Of a DNA stretch of 64,000 nucleotides, positions 35,101-47,830 are shown in pieces. This stretch comes from Adiantum capillus-veneris (Eukaryota; Streptophyta; Polypodiopsida; Polypodiales; Pteridaceae). Where the stretch lies: NCBI GenBank assembly GCA_014529385.2, contig CM043968.1:28419513-28483512 (forward strand). Direction: 5' to 3'. The notes below the pieces were generated by a model that did not search any database, was not told where the DNA came from, and saw nothing but the letters and a program-made list of their open reading frames with translations. The position numbers were made by a program, and so were the translations under genes. The number at the start of each line of letters is the position of its first letter. Positions within the stretch are counted from its first letter, which is position 1.

Positions 35101-37501
35101 ATGCAACCCCAAAACCTTGAGGCTGTGTATAGCTTTTGAGTCCAAGCAGGCAAGGTGTTTGAGTGATGAATCCAAGGCCAAGAAGGCGGGCAAGAAAGGC
35201 TTGGTTACACGATCAGAGGCAAAAAAAGTGGGGCACTAGATGACATTGCGCCCACTAAAGGGTTATGCCGCGGCGTATGTGTGTGTGTATGTGTTGATTA
35301 GCATGCCATCAATTGGACAAGTAGGAAGCTGCACAACACGAGAAAGGTGTATTGCATACGACAAAAATGGGCAGTGTGTGGATGCGCCAAGAACGGGTAG
35401 TGTGTATATATATATATATTTTTTAAAATCTTCCTCGAGGACATTCCCACCGACACAAGAGTAATGAAGAGGGTGTGAAGTATAATTAATGCACACAAAT
35501 TATTGGCATGCCAATTGAACAATGCAACACACAAATCAACCTCTTTTCGATAAGTTAAAACTTTTGAATTCATTCTTAACACAATTGATCATGCATACTT
35601 CACCATGTAATGAGGCATTCCATATCAAAACATAGGCTAACACCACTACATATTCAATCATTTGCTCTTCCAAATTGCTTCAACTAAAATTTATGTATGC
35701 TCATTACTCGAATTCAAGTTTGAATGTGACTCATTATTCTTTTAATTGAGCAACACAGATCTAATGGACTTCTTTTATTGCCAAGTCCAAATTTCATTAG
35801 CAATATTTGCGATATGAGTTGCTCAATTCCATTGTTTAGAATTATCCAAACCCCGTTTGACTTGTCATTTTGGTTCGCAATGTTACATGGTCATGATTAT
35901 GGAAATTTCAAATACACAAAGTTTCTTACTACATCCAATCAAACTGGCATATACTTCAATAGTAATACATATATACTTATCCCGATTGCATATTAATTGA
36001 GTATTCTACACTAATTCCCAAATGATGCACTTACGAATCTTTTGGGTCTTGCAATCATCATGACTAGTGGCGGGACAACAATCATTCATCTTTAAATTAG
36101 ATAGATAATGCCATTGCATAGGCACACACATTAATGCACTTTTACCATGTTTATCAGATGGATCCATCATTAGCATGGCAATATGCTAACATTCTACACA
36201 AGTGAGCACCAATTGAGTGATCTTTCTCAATCTTTAAAGCCAATTTGTGATCAAATATTTGGCCAATTCATCATCGTAATTGGTAAAAATACCAATTATT
36301 CATTCACATATTGGCTTGCACATGCCATTGATTGGCATACACACCCGAATTTAAACCAAAATTTTATGCAAATAATTTATCAATTTCTCATTGCAATGCT
36401 AAAATTGCACACTTGATCAAGCATAATAGAATGTATGCATGCTTAATTTCTCCAAAATTAACACTATTTGGATCCAATACACACACTCAAAAATTAAGCA
36501 CAAAAGTTAAAATTTGGCTCAATTGGCAATGTATTTAGGCTATATCTAATGATTTTATGCACATTTGATACAAATTTTATGATAAACAAGCATTTGGGTG
36601 TTCCAATTGACCATCGATCGTTGAATCGAGTGGTCTTTAATTGGGCATAACACTCAAATTTTGCCCAACTTTTTGGATAGGAATATCCAATGATGGGATT
36701 AGCCTAGCATTCACATCATTTTTATGATTGCACACTCATATGATATCAATTTTCCATTTTTTTTCCTCCTTTGGTGCATTACACACACAATGATATTCAT
36801 GCACACACATGAATTCTTGTTGCAAATCAAGCTTAATCTTGACAAACACATCATTCATTAGTCAAAATTGACCATCATTTCATTTCAAAACAATCAAATT
36901 AAGCTCTCAAAGTATGTCAATTGATTTACACATCTAATTTCAGCAATAAATTAGCAACACATTGGAATCAAATTAATCACCCAAAAATTGAATGGAGTAG
37001 GCCAATGCACTTACAATTGATTGCATCCAAGCTAAACCTTGTTCCATGTGATGATTCCACCTTGCACACACATGTGTGGCTCTCCAATTTTGGCCCAAAA
37101 AATTGATGAATTAATGGGGCCAAAAGTCAACACTCAATCAACAAATTAGGCATGGATGAGCATAAAGAAGCTTGATTAAAGTGTTGATTCCACCTCTTCT
37201 AAGGGGATTAAATATACATTACACTTCAAACATTAGCGGTTAGGTTAGTAAAGTTAGTAAAAAATTAATAAAAATTAGCATGGAATTAGTACAATTAGCA
37301 TGGAAATGAAGAAAAATTAGTAATGGTTAGTGAGAAATTAGTGAAATTGGGGGTTTAAGTATTCATAACTCAAAAATCAACTTCAATTACTCGCACACAC
37401 AATCAAATCAAACCAAAATTGAGTTATGCACACTCAAAACCAATGAAATTAGCAGTGAAATTACTCTATTTTAAACATCCTCTACTCACTACCTTAGGTT
37501 A
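32174..37501 (-). other. Internal region without recognisable genes
   Basis: 5.3 kb, mostly AT-rich. The segment next to the purine tract has the feel of a Ty3 pol end. A more GC-rich, GT-repeat stretch lies at 34270-35500, and ATTAG-type low-complexity DNA at 37230-37350. No conserved motif was found. Confidence 0.4.
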
Positions 37502-37523
37502 TCGATCCCCGACAGTGGCACCA
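37502..37523 (-). other. Primer binding site, tRNA-Asp-like
   Basis: Minus strand reads TGGTGCCACTGTCGGGGA and continues TCGA, two bases from the LTR edge. It resembles the TGGCGCC-type (tRNA-Asp) sites known from plant Ty3 elements. Confidence 0.7.
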
Positions 37524-37525
37524 AA

Positions 37526-37668
37526 TGTTGGGGTCATCATAGCATCACCTAATCACAAACCAAGACCAACAAAAGTATCAATCCATGGATCGGCAACCCG
37601 GCTAGGGCTTGGAGGCACGAACATCATTAGATGTATTAAATGAGAGGATTCAGGAGAATGCTCTTCCA
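37526..37668 (-). repeat. 5' LTR, 3'-terminal 143 bases only
   Basis: Matches the end of the LTR at 31183 (ATCGGCAACCC, GCTTGGAGGCA, ATGAGAGGATTCA) and then stops sharply; the next bases are a protease relic. Confidence 0.75.
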
Positions 37669-38040
37669 ATCTTACTACCATGGGTCTAGCTAGATCTTGA
37701 TTTACACCCAGCTATTGCAAGAATTTTGGAAATAGAACGGATTGAGTACTACTATAGTCAATGAGGAGATTGTAATCTTTACCTTGATGTGTGGCTAGAA
37801 TCTAAATGACAAAAAATTATTCAATATCTACATAAACAGTCGCTCTCTCATCTTCTTTGACAAGATTAGAATCCCTATGGCTAGATGTGCATGTGTGTTC
37901 CTTCCTTGATCTATTCGAATGGTCCTAGATACTCCTCCTTACCCTGTATCTTGTCCACCAGGGTGTTATCTTTGGTCTACTTCAGCTATTGTCACTACCA
38001 TTAGAGGAAGTTTGAGGTCTTTTTTTTGCCTTTTAACGTT
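37669..38040 (-). pseudogene. Gag-protease relic of a Ty3-type element
   Basis: Minus-strand reading gives a retropepsin start (THQGKDYNLLIDYSST near 37740-37790, with Tyr where the catalytic-loop Gly is usual) and then LARPMV near 37690. Upstream a gag end-like TIAEVDQR lies near 37970. It could be the same decayed element as the RT/integrase relic at 30420-31140, split by the element between. Confidence 0.6.

Positions 38041-38042
<2 letters not shown>

Positions 38043-38101
<59 letters not shown>
38043..38101. repeat. (GA)n microsatellite
   Basis: About 29 GA units. Confidence 0.98.
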
Positions 38102-38104
<3 letters not shown>

Positions 38105-38505
38105 TCTAGGCCAATGAGAGAGGGGCTTTCATTACGGAATTTTCTTTTTAGAAATTGATTTTGATATTTAAATGAATTTTTTTCAGCCACAATCTGAGGT
38201 AATTTTCAAGTACATGGTCTTTGTACCTCAAGAAAGTCTCTTTTGTCAACCCAAAAGATTTTTTGAATCTTCTCGTGGCCTTCTTTTTCCTCCTATTCCC
38301 ACCCCTCTCTTCGTCTCACCATATCCTTCTCCCTCCTCTTCCTGTTGCCCTCTCTTTTCACCTTCATTTTCTTTGCATCCTATCCTCCTCAAATAATGGA
38401 GTACACCCGGTCTAAACTCCTTAGCACATCCATTGAATCCATCAACCCTTATGCCACATTAGATGAGCATGACCAATGGATCCTAATATCCATAACCAAG
38501 GGTCA
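38102..38505. other. No gene seen
   Basis: CT-rich and AT-rich DNA between a gag-protease relic and a family-A LTR. Confidence 0.4.
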
Positions 38506-38510
38506 TTGGA

Positions 38511-40114
38511 TGTAATGGAATTGGCCTATTCAACTTGAGAGTAGCGGAAATTAATGAGAATACTTTTGAGAAATGACTTTGTGAGCATAGCGGGTGAACG
38601 TAATTGAAGATAGCAACATAATCATAGCAATTAGTTAACTTGGCATGAACAATACTTTTGCAAGAGAGAGAATTTAGAGAACATGACAACAGTTGAGGAC
38701 TAGATTTATGTGGAGCCGATCCCCCCTCCAGTAGGCATTTGTATTATGATTTCTCCCATTAAGAGAGACTTGTTACAATACATTCTTTGTGTTCCTTGTG
38801 ACCTAGGTGATGCAATGAAGATGGAAAGATTCATGCATCACAAGCATAACATAAACTTGAAGAAAGATTTAACTATCCCAAGCCTCAGTCCCAAGACCTC
38901 AAACACCTTTGAAGGTGGAGAGAGCTAGCAGGGAATGAGGGTAGGGAAGAGGAAGAAGAAACATTTCATAGGAGAAAGAATTAGTTCCTCACTTATCATA
39001 ACTCTTCTTGCTAGCATACATAATAGCATAGTAATGAAGAAGAAGGAGATGGCAAGCTTAAGCATTGAAGCATGGCTCTTGGTTGGATTTGCACTCCATA
39101 GCCAAGAGTGTTGGTGTAGGCTCTCAACCTCTACTTGCTTGGAGAAGGAGAGGGAGACCTTGCACTTTGCATAGGACACAATGAGAGTTTTTGTGAGTGT
39201 GTGTGGGTGAGTATACCCCCTAAGCAACCCCCTAGCTTTCTTGGGTCGACCCCCCCTTGTAGCTCATGCTTGAAGCTCATTGGACCCCTCCAAGCCTAGC
39301 CAATTACAAGCAGGAGGCATTACAAGCAGCAAGGGTAGCGTTGGGACAAGTATCCCCCTTTCCCCTTTGAGAGAGAGGACTTGATAAATGAAAAATCAAT
39401 TAATTAAATCTCCTAAATTATCATTGGACCCCTTGGGTGGCCAGCCAATAGGCTTCAGGCACACCATCAGGGTAACATGAGGAGGAACTTGACAAGTGTC
39501 CCTTTTGCATTCTTTGTATCATGCATGCCTAGTATAAGTGTGTGGTGTTCTCTCTCATCCCCCCTCATGTAGGGCTCACCCCCTCCTTGTAGGGATTGAA
39601 TATTTGACTTTTTGACACCTCAAGCCCCTCATGCATAGGCCCAGTTCCCACCACCATCTTGGCCCTTAAGCACTTTAAGCTTGGTTTAGGTCTCAAACTT
39701 AAGTACAACCCTAGCATCTCAAGCATGTCAAGCACCTCAAGCATATCAATCATCAAGCACCTCAATCATTAAGCACCTCAAGCACCTTAGTCATCAAGCA
39801 TGACAAGCACCTCGACTTGGGTCGGGTTCCCGCCTCAAGCTCAACCCTAGCTTACCTAAGGTCAAAGGACTTTTACACACATGATTGGAGGTCTTCAATG
39901 AAGCTAACCCTAAGGTATTATGCTCCATTGGTTAGCCTTGCTCTTTGATAGACCATCTCTCATTTGGGCCCCTTTTCTATTGGCCCCGTGTTGAGATAGA
40001 TCTATAAGCACATCTCAATATCTTAACCCTTGTTCCCGTTTATTGTCCCACATTAAGTCATCAGTTTGATATGAGAAAATCATTTGGGTTGGTTAGATAT
40101 TAGTTTTTATGACA
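38511..40114 (-). repeat. Family-A LTR, copy 2 (solo LTR candidate)
   Basis: The + strand edge TGTAATGG at 38511 matches copy 1, and similarity holds to about 39840. A candidate other end is CA at 40114. TTGGA flanks both sides (38506-38510, 40115-40119) as a possible 5-bp target duplication. No PBS or purine tract adjoins it, which suggests a solo LTR of about 1.6 kb. Confidence 0.6.
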
Positions 40115-40119
40115 TTGGA

Positions 40120-42563
40120 TTATAATGCAACAGAGCAGAAGAAGAAAAGCCTCATCCAAAATTCCATTCTTGTGATGTTGCAAAGGAAGAGTGAAAGACT
40201 TCCGCCTTATTCCAGAGCCAAGAAGATAGTGAAGGAGGTTTTAGTGCAACATGTTTACATGCACAGGGAGCTTCATCTTCATCCCAAAAGCTCAAATCTT
40301 CCTCTGCACAGAGCTAGTTGTAAATGGTTCATATGTACACACCAAATTATTTCCACTTTGCCTTGGCTTGTTTGTAATTATCTGTTTCTTTATTTTTTGT
40401 ACATGTTTTGTACTATGCTCATCACATACCTCTATCCCTCAAGCATAGAAAAATGGTAGCCGATGGAGTGTGTCATATATATTTTGGATGTTTAGCATGG
40501 ATCCATTGGTGAAGAGATCTACAAAAGGAGAACTCATGGCTTTTTGTCATGAAAAGGGACATTTTATATGATCATTTTTATGTTCCACCAAAATCCATGA
40601 AGGATTGGGGCATTGTCTCCAAGCTTGCACTACCTAATTTTAGAAGTGAAGACTGGTCAATGGCCACTACCAAGCTCAATAACAAGTGAAAGCGATAGGG
40701 GAAAGTTCTTTTATGAGATCCAAAAATGTTAAAAGGCCAAAATGGCAAGAGAGCAGAGAAAAGTTTTAATTTTTATACCCATTATTGTATTTGTGATTTT
40801 TTTTGCAAAGGTAGATGTGAAGTGTCTAGAACAATGATGTCCATTAAAGTGCTTAAACAATTAAGATGTATTAGAAGTTGGATGAAGGTTGGGCTCAAAA
40901 GACAATGAATGGAATCCTTTGCAAATTGTAATCTGTCTACATTACCTATAAATATACGATCCATACCTAAAATGCATTATTTCATTTTTTTAAAAATAGT
41001 CGATGGCATCATATCGGGGGTGACTTGGTCTCTCTAGATCAAAACATGGATGATTTTAATGAAAACCCCATTCAAGACATTGATAGATGGAACACCTAGC
41101 AGCATTGAAGATAAGAACCAAGCGCACATTGCACCAAGTGAGGGAGGGCTCACACAGTGAGCCCTCCCTTGCATAGTGAGGAGATAGATTTGCCTACAAC
41201 TTTTTCTTTTTAGATAGCAAAAAAGAAGGTGTGTAGATAATGCTTTCTTTATTTATATCATTACTTGCTTCTTTTTGTGAGACATTTTCTTAATTTTTCT
41301 ATTTTTCAATATGGATTGCAGGTCTTGAGGAGGATTGAGAATAAATTTCTATGCCAAGAAGTGCTAGATGGAATAGTGCATCTTTTCCCTATGCTAGTAT
41401 TGTATCTAGATTGTATCAATTGTAGTAGATTGACATCTTGTATAAGATTTCCATATCAATGAAAAATATTGGTTTGGTGTATGTGAGGTCCCCAACCCCA
41501 AGGATATTGGGACGACTTGATAGATGGCCTTCCTTTATTCTCCTTTTTTGTTGACGACACCCTACTTCGTTTCCACAAAGTAGAAATATGAGTAACAAAA
41601 GAGAGGAAGTCATCTATCCATCATGTTTGTGGTTATAAAGGTTATACACCACAAGCCAGGTCAATAAATCAAGGATTCTAATGAAAGCTAACTGCTAACA
41701 TAAAGATGAAATACCATTGACATATTTAGAATCCATAAATAACACCTTTTGCCCCACGTTTAAGAGGCACAGCCGTAGTCCATAAACCATAAATATGATA
41801 TGAAACTTAGTCTAAACTAACTCAACTAATCGGACCCATAGCTTTCAGGGGTACGTATATTTGGGACTTCTAAACTTTTGGCACAATAAGTCTCTAATTT
41901 CGCTTCTCTTAATATGAGGGAGTGGAGAGTTTCTTGACTAATCGAGACCACCCATCCTTGACTGGCAACTTGAGCCAACCTCCACTTTCCACCCCACGCT
42001 CACACTTTTTAGTTTGTTTTCTAATTACTACCACACTCTTTTACATATACAAATAGTGTTCCTTAATTAATTCCAGACATAGGTTCTTTTATATAGCCCT
42101 TCAAACAATACCAAAACAATTCAAACAATGCCTAATGAAGACAGTCCTATAATTCAACAAAAATAACTTTTATAATTTCTCATGAGTTGCCGCTACCCGC
42201 GAACTTTCTCTGTCTAACCAATAGAGCCTTTGCAAAGGATTTTTTTTCTAATCGTGAATTGTGTAACCTTCCCAACTCGCTAACCGCGATGCATCTTGCT
42301 AACCGCCAGGCATCCCGCTACCCGCGAGGAATAAAAGAGAGCCAATAACCTTAGCTTAATCTCTACTAACCGTGGAATCATCTCACTACCCGCGAGGAAC
42401 AAAATATATTCTTTTAATAATTCTTCTCTTTACATGATTCTTCAAACATGATCAACCAGCTCTTCATATCAACCAGTAATAATAACTTATCAAATAATAA
42501 CAATTTATCAAAAAGCAGTAACAATTCAACAGTGACAATTTATCAAATAGTTCTTTCACTAAT
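40120..42563. other. No gene recognised
   Basis: Open stretches exist (for example 40109-40459) but show no family motif. There is a perfect 13-bp stem hairpin at 41141-41169 and a cluster of CTA(A/C)CCGCG-like motifs at 42190-42400. Confidence 0.4.
41141..41169. repeat. Perfect 13-bp stem, 3-base loop
   Basis: AGGGAGGGCTCAC (41141-41153), loop ACA, GTGAGCCCTCCCT (41157-41169). Confidence 0.85.
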
Positions 42564-42869
42564 CTATGAAAACATATGCTTGTTTCTTATGATAGAATCA
42601 CATTTCTTGGACTGTTCAAGAGATTTCCTATACTTGACTTCACAGGCCAACATGAATAGCAATGCAGAATTATAAATTTGTCTTACCGGATTAGCAAAAT
42701 GTTCAATTACGTCCCATGCTCGAGGTTGGATGGCTTGAACTTCTTGTGAAGTCAATACCTCCGCTTGAGTTATGATTGGAGTAGATGATACCTTCTTTTG
42801 CATCTTCCTTGGAGGTGGAACGACATGAGCATCCTTCGAGCTTCGAGTCACTCACTTCGGGGCCATCAT
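42564..42869 (-). pseudogene. Hypothetical minus-strand coding fragment
   Basis: An ATG pair (42864-42869) starts M-M-A-P-K and is then stopped by TGA at 42852-42854; the same frame stays open for 95 residues to 42564. The start (MAPK, basic, Ser-rich) resembles many retroelement gag starts, but no gag core is seen. A TATA box lies about 200 bases upstream with a CT-rich 5' region between, so it looks like a once-expressed unit. Function unknown. Confidence 0.35.
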
Positions 42870-43070
42870 ATCGCGAAAGAGAAGGGGGAAAGAGAAAGAG
42901 AACTCAAGAATCCAAAGGGAAACACGACGATGGTAGAGATGGAGATGGAGATGGAGATAGGTTGAGGGTGAGAAGTTGAGGGAAAGAAGGTAACTCCGAC
43001 GTTATGGCAAGAGAGCTTTCTCTTCTGAGAACTTATGTGTGTGTGTCTTGAAAGTGAAGGGAGAGGGGTC

Positions 43071-43080
43071 TTTATATAGG
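43071..43080 (-). promoter_or_regulatory. TATA box candidate, minus strand
   Basis: Minus strand reads CCTATATAAA, followed downstream by a CT-rich leader with CTCCAT repeats (about 42930-42960). Confidence 0.4.
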
Positions 43081-45073
43081 CTCTCACGGCCAAAATCACA
43101 AGCTAAGAATAGAGAAAAGCAAAGAGAAACAAGTTCGTGCACGTTCGCGGCTGTATTATATATATATATATATTTTTTAGGACACGGATTTCGATGCACG
43201 ATTTCAAGTCTCCAAGTTTAGAAGAAGCTTGGCATCCAAGAAAATAAGCTCTAAACTTGACGACTCCTCTCTCTAAAAATACTCCTCCTTTCCTAAAATT
43301 ACTCTCTCTTTCCTAAAATTGCTCTTTCTTTCTTAAGGTCAACTCTTATCTCTAGATACAGTTTTGAGGCTTAGGTTTCCCATATCAACCTATTGTTTTC
43401 AAGTGAATAAGGGTCATAATTAATAGTTATAGAGTTCGATTTTTGATCCAATCGTTCCATTAGAATGCTCTTTCACTTAATAAAATGTATAACTTAAATA
43501 TTTGCAAAGTAAATGAAATAATTTTATTAAAAAATGTTGGGTATATTATAGTGTAAATGTCTTATCTTGTTGGTTTCCTTTTCCATTTGTTTGGTGTAGA
43601 TGTCTCATCTTGTTCGTTTCCATTTTCATTTGTTTGGTGGAAATGTCTTATTTTGTTTGATGCCACTGGCATGCCCTCAATATTGTATTTTTTGGGTATA
43701 TTCAAAACAAAAAGTACCTTCTTGCCTTCACAATACTATAAATAGATAGCTCAACACGGTTTAGGGTTGTCACCCTTACAATGACCAATATGGGTAAGGA
43801 TTTTGGATCCTCTTCCTCATTCCTATGAGCAAGAAGGAGAATAAAAAAGAGAGAAAAGCCCATGAATAGGAGAATGTAGAGGCTGAGGTAGAAGAGAAGG
43901 AAGAGGTAGACTCTTGACCAGTTTTCATTATCTACACTTACTTGAAAAAACTTCGGCCATGGTTGCTCCTCTTTGGCCTGTGTTTAGTTTTTTCTAAGGC
44001 TCTTTATGGGGCCAATAGGCTCCTTTGCCTTCTTCTCTTCCTTTGGAACCTCCTCTGCCTTGGACTTCTCTTCATCTACCTTTCCTCTTTTGTGTGGAGA
44101 TGCCTTGCTATCTGTGGTGCCTAGCCTCTCTTCCTTTGACTTCTTTGGCCCTTTGGGGATTTGGTGCTGCTCTATGGGTAGTGGCATCTAGAAACTAACC
44201 ATATACTAATCAACTTTCTCCTTACCCACCAAACATGGTTGTGGGTGTAACAATTCCTATTGATATGGTCAAGAATGATGAATGTGTTAGCTCTCAAAAA
44301 GAACATTTCAAGTAGAATCTTTATTTATATGGTCACATGCTTACCCTAATATTATTTTTTGGGTTGCAATAGGTGTATTCAACCAATAAATTTACATTTG
44401 TTATCAATTTATATACACATGAGAAAGACTCCTCCTATAAGGGGGGCTACACAAGCACAAGGGGAAGCATAAATGCATTGTTTAAAAATGTATTTACTTA
44501 CAACCTACCAGGACCATACCTTCACATTTAATAACTGCATGTCATCCATGAGATTTGTAATGGGAGGACATTGCTCAATTGTCTCTATCAGCCTTGAGGT
44601 AGCCCTATTTACAAAGATCTAAAGCATTGTTTTAACCAAACATAAATGCATTGAAATTGGTAGCACTAGCTAAAGTATTGGACAATTACACTTACAACCT
44701 ATCCATTCCGTGGTGAACATCAAGAGAGTTCAATCTGAAACATGTTTTAGCAGTGATATCAATTGCAATAGGACTACAATGTGAGTTGTAAAGGACCAAT
44801 GGACATTGCCAAAAGCCTCAAAGATGATCCCTCACATTGAGCTAGGGTTGTAGAAAAACATACCTCTCATGGTAAGGGCAGAGACGGAGCTCACAAGTTT
44901 CAAAATCAATATTGGCTAGCCAATTTCCTATGTCAGAATCGGTTCTCAAAAAGTGAGAGATGGTTGGATCAACCACCTTCACTTTATGTTGGACATCTAA
45001 CTTATAATCATGCATCTTTAATCTACTAATAATTGTGCCATTGAACCAATCCTTCCACAAAAATAAAAGCTAA
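43081..45073. other. No gene recognised
   Basis: AT-rich DNA with a (TA)n run near 43157-43172. Short open stretches near 43984-44191 and 44842-45060 show no family motif. Confidence 0.4.
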
Positions 45074-45334
45074 TTGCACCTGAAAGCAAGAAACTTGATT
45101 CTGCATAGTAGAAATTCTCTCTTTATGATAGTGTCTGCTTTGAAATTGTGGAGACATTATTTGCATGGGACTCAATTCAAGATTGTTTTTTACCATAAAA
45201 GTATAAAATGGTTTACACAACAAACCAAATTGAAGGATCAAAAGGCTAGGTGGGTTGAGATTCTTCACGAATATGATGCTAAGCTCTTGTATCATAAAGA
45301 ATACAATGTAGTGGAATCCAAAAGGAAATCTTGA
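45074..45334 (+). pseudogene. RNase H relic of a Ty3-type element
   Basis: An 86-residue open stretch matches the second half of Ty3 RNase H: ALKLWRHYLHG near 45137, then FYHKSIKW near 45190 (the catalytic-type D replaced by Y in the DH motif), KARWVEILHEYDAKL near 45240, and a decayed end near 45310. The rest of pol is absent. Confidence 0.7.
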
Positions 45335-45492
45335 AACATCTTCTCAAGAATTCATTCATAGTAATGTAGTGCTAACAGATACGGATTAATTACGTGTGAT
45401 GAATACACAACACAAGCTAAAGAGGAGTCTTACCAAGCACCGAGAAAACTTTATCGAGCAAACACAAAAACCGAGCGAAATCGAAGCAAAAC

Positions 45493-45493
<1 letters not shown>

Positions 45494-45541
<48 letters not shown>
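45494..45541. repeat. (GA)n microsatellite
   Basis: About 24 GA units. Confidence 0.97.
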
Positions 45542-45543
<2 letters not shown>

Positions 45544-45720
45544 AATTATTTGTTACATGGATATACAAGTTTTCTTTCTGATGTTTTCTTGAACACTTTA
45601 GTGAACACTAACATAATAAATTAATTCCCTCACTTAGTTTCATCGAGTACAAAACATGATACTTTACCATGAATAAGACTCGTCATAATGAAAGCATGTC
45701 TTTGACTTGAAGAACAAGAA

Positions 45721-45724
<4 letters not shown>

Positions 45725-45764
<40 letters not shown>
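45725..45764. repeat. (GA)n microsatellite
   Basis: About 20 GA units. Confidence 0.97.
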
Positions 45765-45767
<3 letters not shown>

Positions 45768-46189
45768 GGAGAAGAAAATATATTTTCATAAAAGAAAGAG
45801 CATTATCATGGCTAGAAAATCATCCACCAACCTCATAGTAGTAGCAAGAGCCACATCCAAGTCAAGAGTAACACTTAAGTTAACACTAACTATCATCATT
45901 TCTTAACAACAAAGTAATTCTCATATTTATTTTGATCAAGCACAAAATATGATACTCTAGCATGAATCACACTCCACACCGATAAAGGTGTATCTCCAAC
46001 GTGGTTTATCATAGGTTTGAACATTGTACTAGCAAAAGAGGCCAAAAAGGAAGAGGCCGGTTTCTCTACAAGTGTAGCTATTATTGAATCTTATGTGGGC
46101 AAGAAAAAATTATATATGGTTGCATTTGGAGAGAGTCTTTTCTTTTGTTTCTATTGAAAAGAGCTTCTTCCCTACATATTCAACCCCCA

Positions 46190-46192
<3 letters not shown>

Positions 46193-46248
<56 letters not shown>
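46193..46248. repeat. (GA)n microsatellite
   Basis: About 28 GA units. Confidence 0.97.
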
Positions 46249-46250
<2 letters not shown>

Positions 46251-46347
46251 ACATGCATGGGGATAAACTACAAGACTAGGAAGAGTAAAGTGTGGCATTG
46301 CATGCAATCAAAGCGATCCCTCTCTATAATTTTAGTTCTTGTCATCT

Positions 46348-46348
<1 letters not shown>

Positions 46349-46381
<33 letters not shown>
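46349..46381. repeat. (TA)n microsatellite
   Basis: About 16 TA units. Confidence 0.95.
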
Positions 46382-46384
<3 letters not shown>

Positions 46385-46849
46385 GGTCAATTCAAGCAAG
46401 AGAACTCCATGAAAAGGTACTCACTTTGTCTCTAGTCTTGAAGTCCTTTTTGTTTTGAGTTTGTGCTGCTTTATAATGATCACGATAGCTTATGTTGGGG
46501 ATTGATATCTCCCGCACTATCCGTTTTGCCTCCATCTTAATGAGCACTATCAATGCACTCCAATGAAGCAAAAATCAACACATCAAAGTATACAACAGGC
46601 CTCAAAAATATTTTTTCCAAAATTATTGAAAATCACAATAGCTGAAGGTCTGAAATATTACAATGAACATACATAACTTGCAAAAGAAAATGTAAGTAAG
46701 GGAAGACACTCAAAAAGTAAGATGTCCATGATAGGAAGGATAGATCTATGATGGTGATATAATCAATTAATGCATAGCCATAAAATTATTTGTATATCTT
46801 AGGCTAAGACATGAACTCTTCATTTTCATAGATCTACCTATTAACGTCT

Positions 46850-47830
46850 TCCGTGCCCCACCCTTAATGAATTATTCTCCCATTTTCATGTGCACATATT
46901 TTTGAGGAGTGGCACACTATGACAGTACTAGATTGAGGCAATGTCCCATGTAATGCTAATTTTGCTTTGTAAGCTCAACAAATTGCATGTTTTTTACCCT
47001 TATGCCTCCCACCCATGCGTACTAAGTTGGGCTAAGTCCCACTTGATGCGTACTTTTCTTCTCTTCTTCAAAGGCATTGCTAACTTTATTCATTTAATTG
47101 ATGAATTCATCAATGAATCCACTTTGGTTAATATACACACTTCTATTCTAAATTTGAATGTTGGGTCGGTGTTGTGTGCATGTTTAATTCTAATACAGAA
47201 GGCAGGGTGGCATGAAGGTTACATTTCCCCAGCTGTTCAATGCTTTCACTAATTTGTTTAATACACACTATCAATTTTGATAAACCTAAGAGAGCAGGTT
47301 TTCTAGCCTTTACCCTCCCGTGCCGACGAAGTACTAGTTAGGGGTAGGTCCCGACATTATAGGGGCAAGCACACTACATTTCAAAAATGCAACACTATCT
47401 TTGAACCTGAATGTCCCACGTCAAATGAGGTATGGACTCCGACCATGTCCCTATTGGATTAATGATGTAGAAATCATTTTCAGCAAGTCACATCCTGAAC
47501 ACGGATCCTTACTCTCAAACATTTATGGCACTTGAAATGTAAACAAGGCCACAAATCCAGCAAAGGTCTAGCAGTTCAAGAGGTTGTTAATAGAACTAGA
47601 CATTGAACTTACCTATCCCAGACCGACGTGGTATGGATTAGAGCCACGTCTCAGAAAAAATTGTAAGTCTTTTGTTTGTAGATAATCAGTTTCTTGCACT
47701 TAACTCTCCCGTGTCGATGCGGTACTGATTGAGGCAATCTCCCGCTTGATGCTAAGTTTGCTTTGCAAGCTCAACAATTTTCAATGATGCGGGATAGGAA
47801 ATGAGTAGGGCCAAGTCGTAATGAGAGAGA
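46850..47830. repeat. Degenerate repeat with CCGAYGYGGTA-type motif
   Basis: Related words recur: GATTGAGGCAATGTCCC near 46932, TTGGGCTAAGTCCC near 47027, CCGACGAAGTACTAG near 47322, CCGACGTGGTATGGATTAG near 47621, TCGATGCGGTACTGATTGAGGCAAT near 47714. Two copies go on to share GCTAA, TTTTGCTTTG and AAGCTCAACAA. Confidence 0.5.

Larger units (their letters stand above)
31183..37668 (-). mobile_element. Non-coding LTR element with truncated 5' LTR
   Basis: Minus orientation: 5' LTR fragment 37526-37668, PBS 37502-37523, internal region, polypurine tract 32157-32173, 3' LTR 31183-32156. No pol sequence is visible inside, so it behaves like a large non-autonomous derivative. ATCTTACT occurs at 31173-31180 and at 37669-37676, beside both ends. 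Confidence 0.7.

Noticed and set aside
40109-40459. 116-residue + strand frame as a gene
   Set aside because: No recognisable domain, no promoter or conserved pattern; it begins at a proposed LTR boundary.
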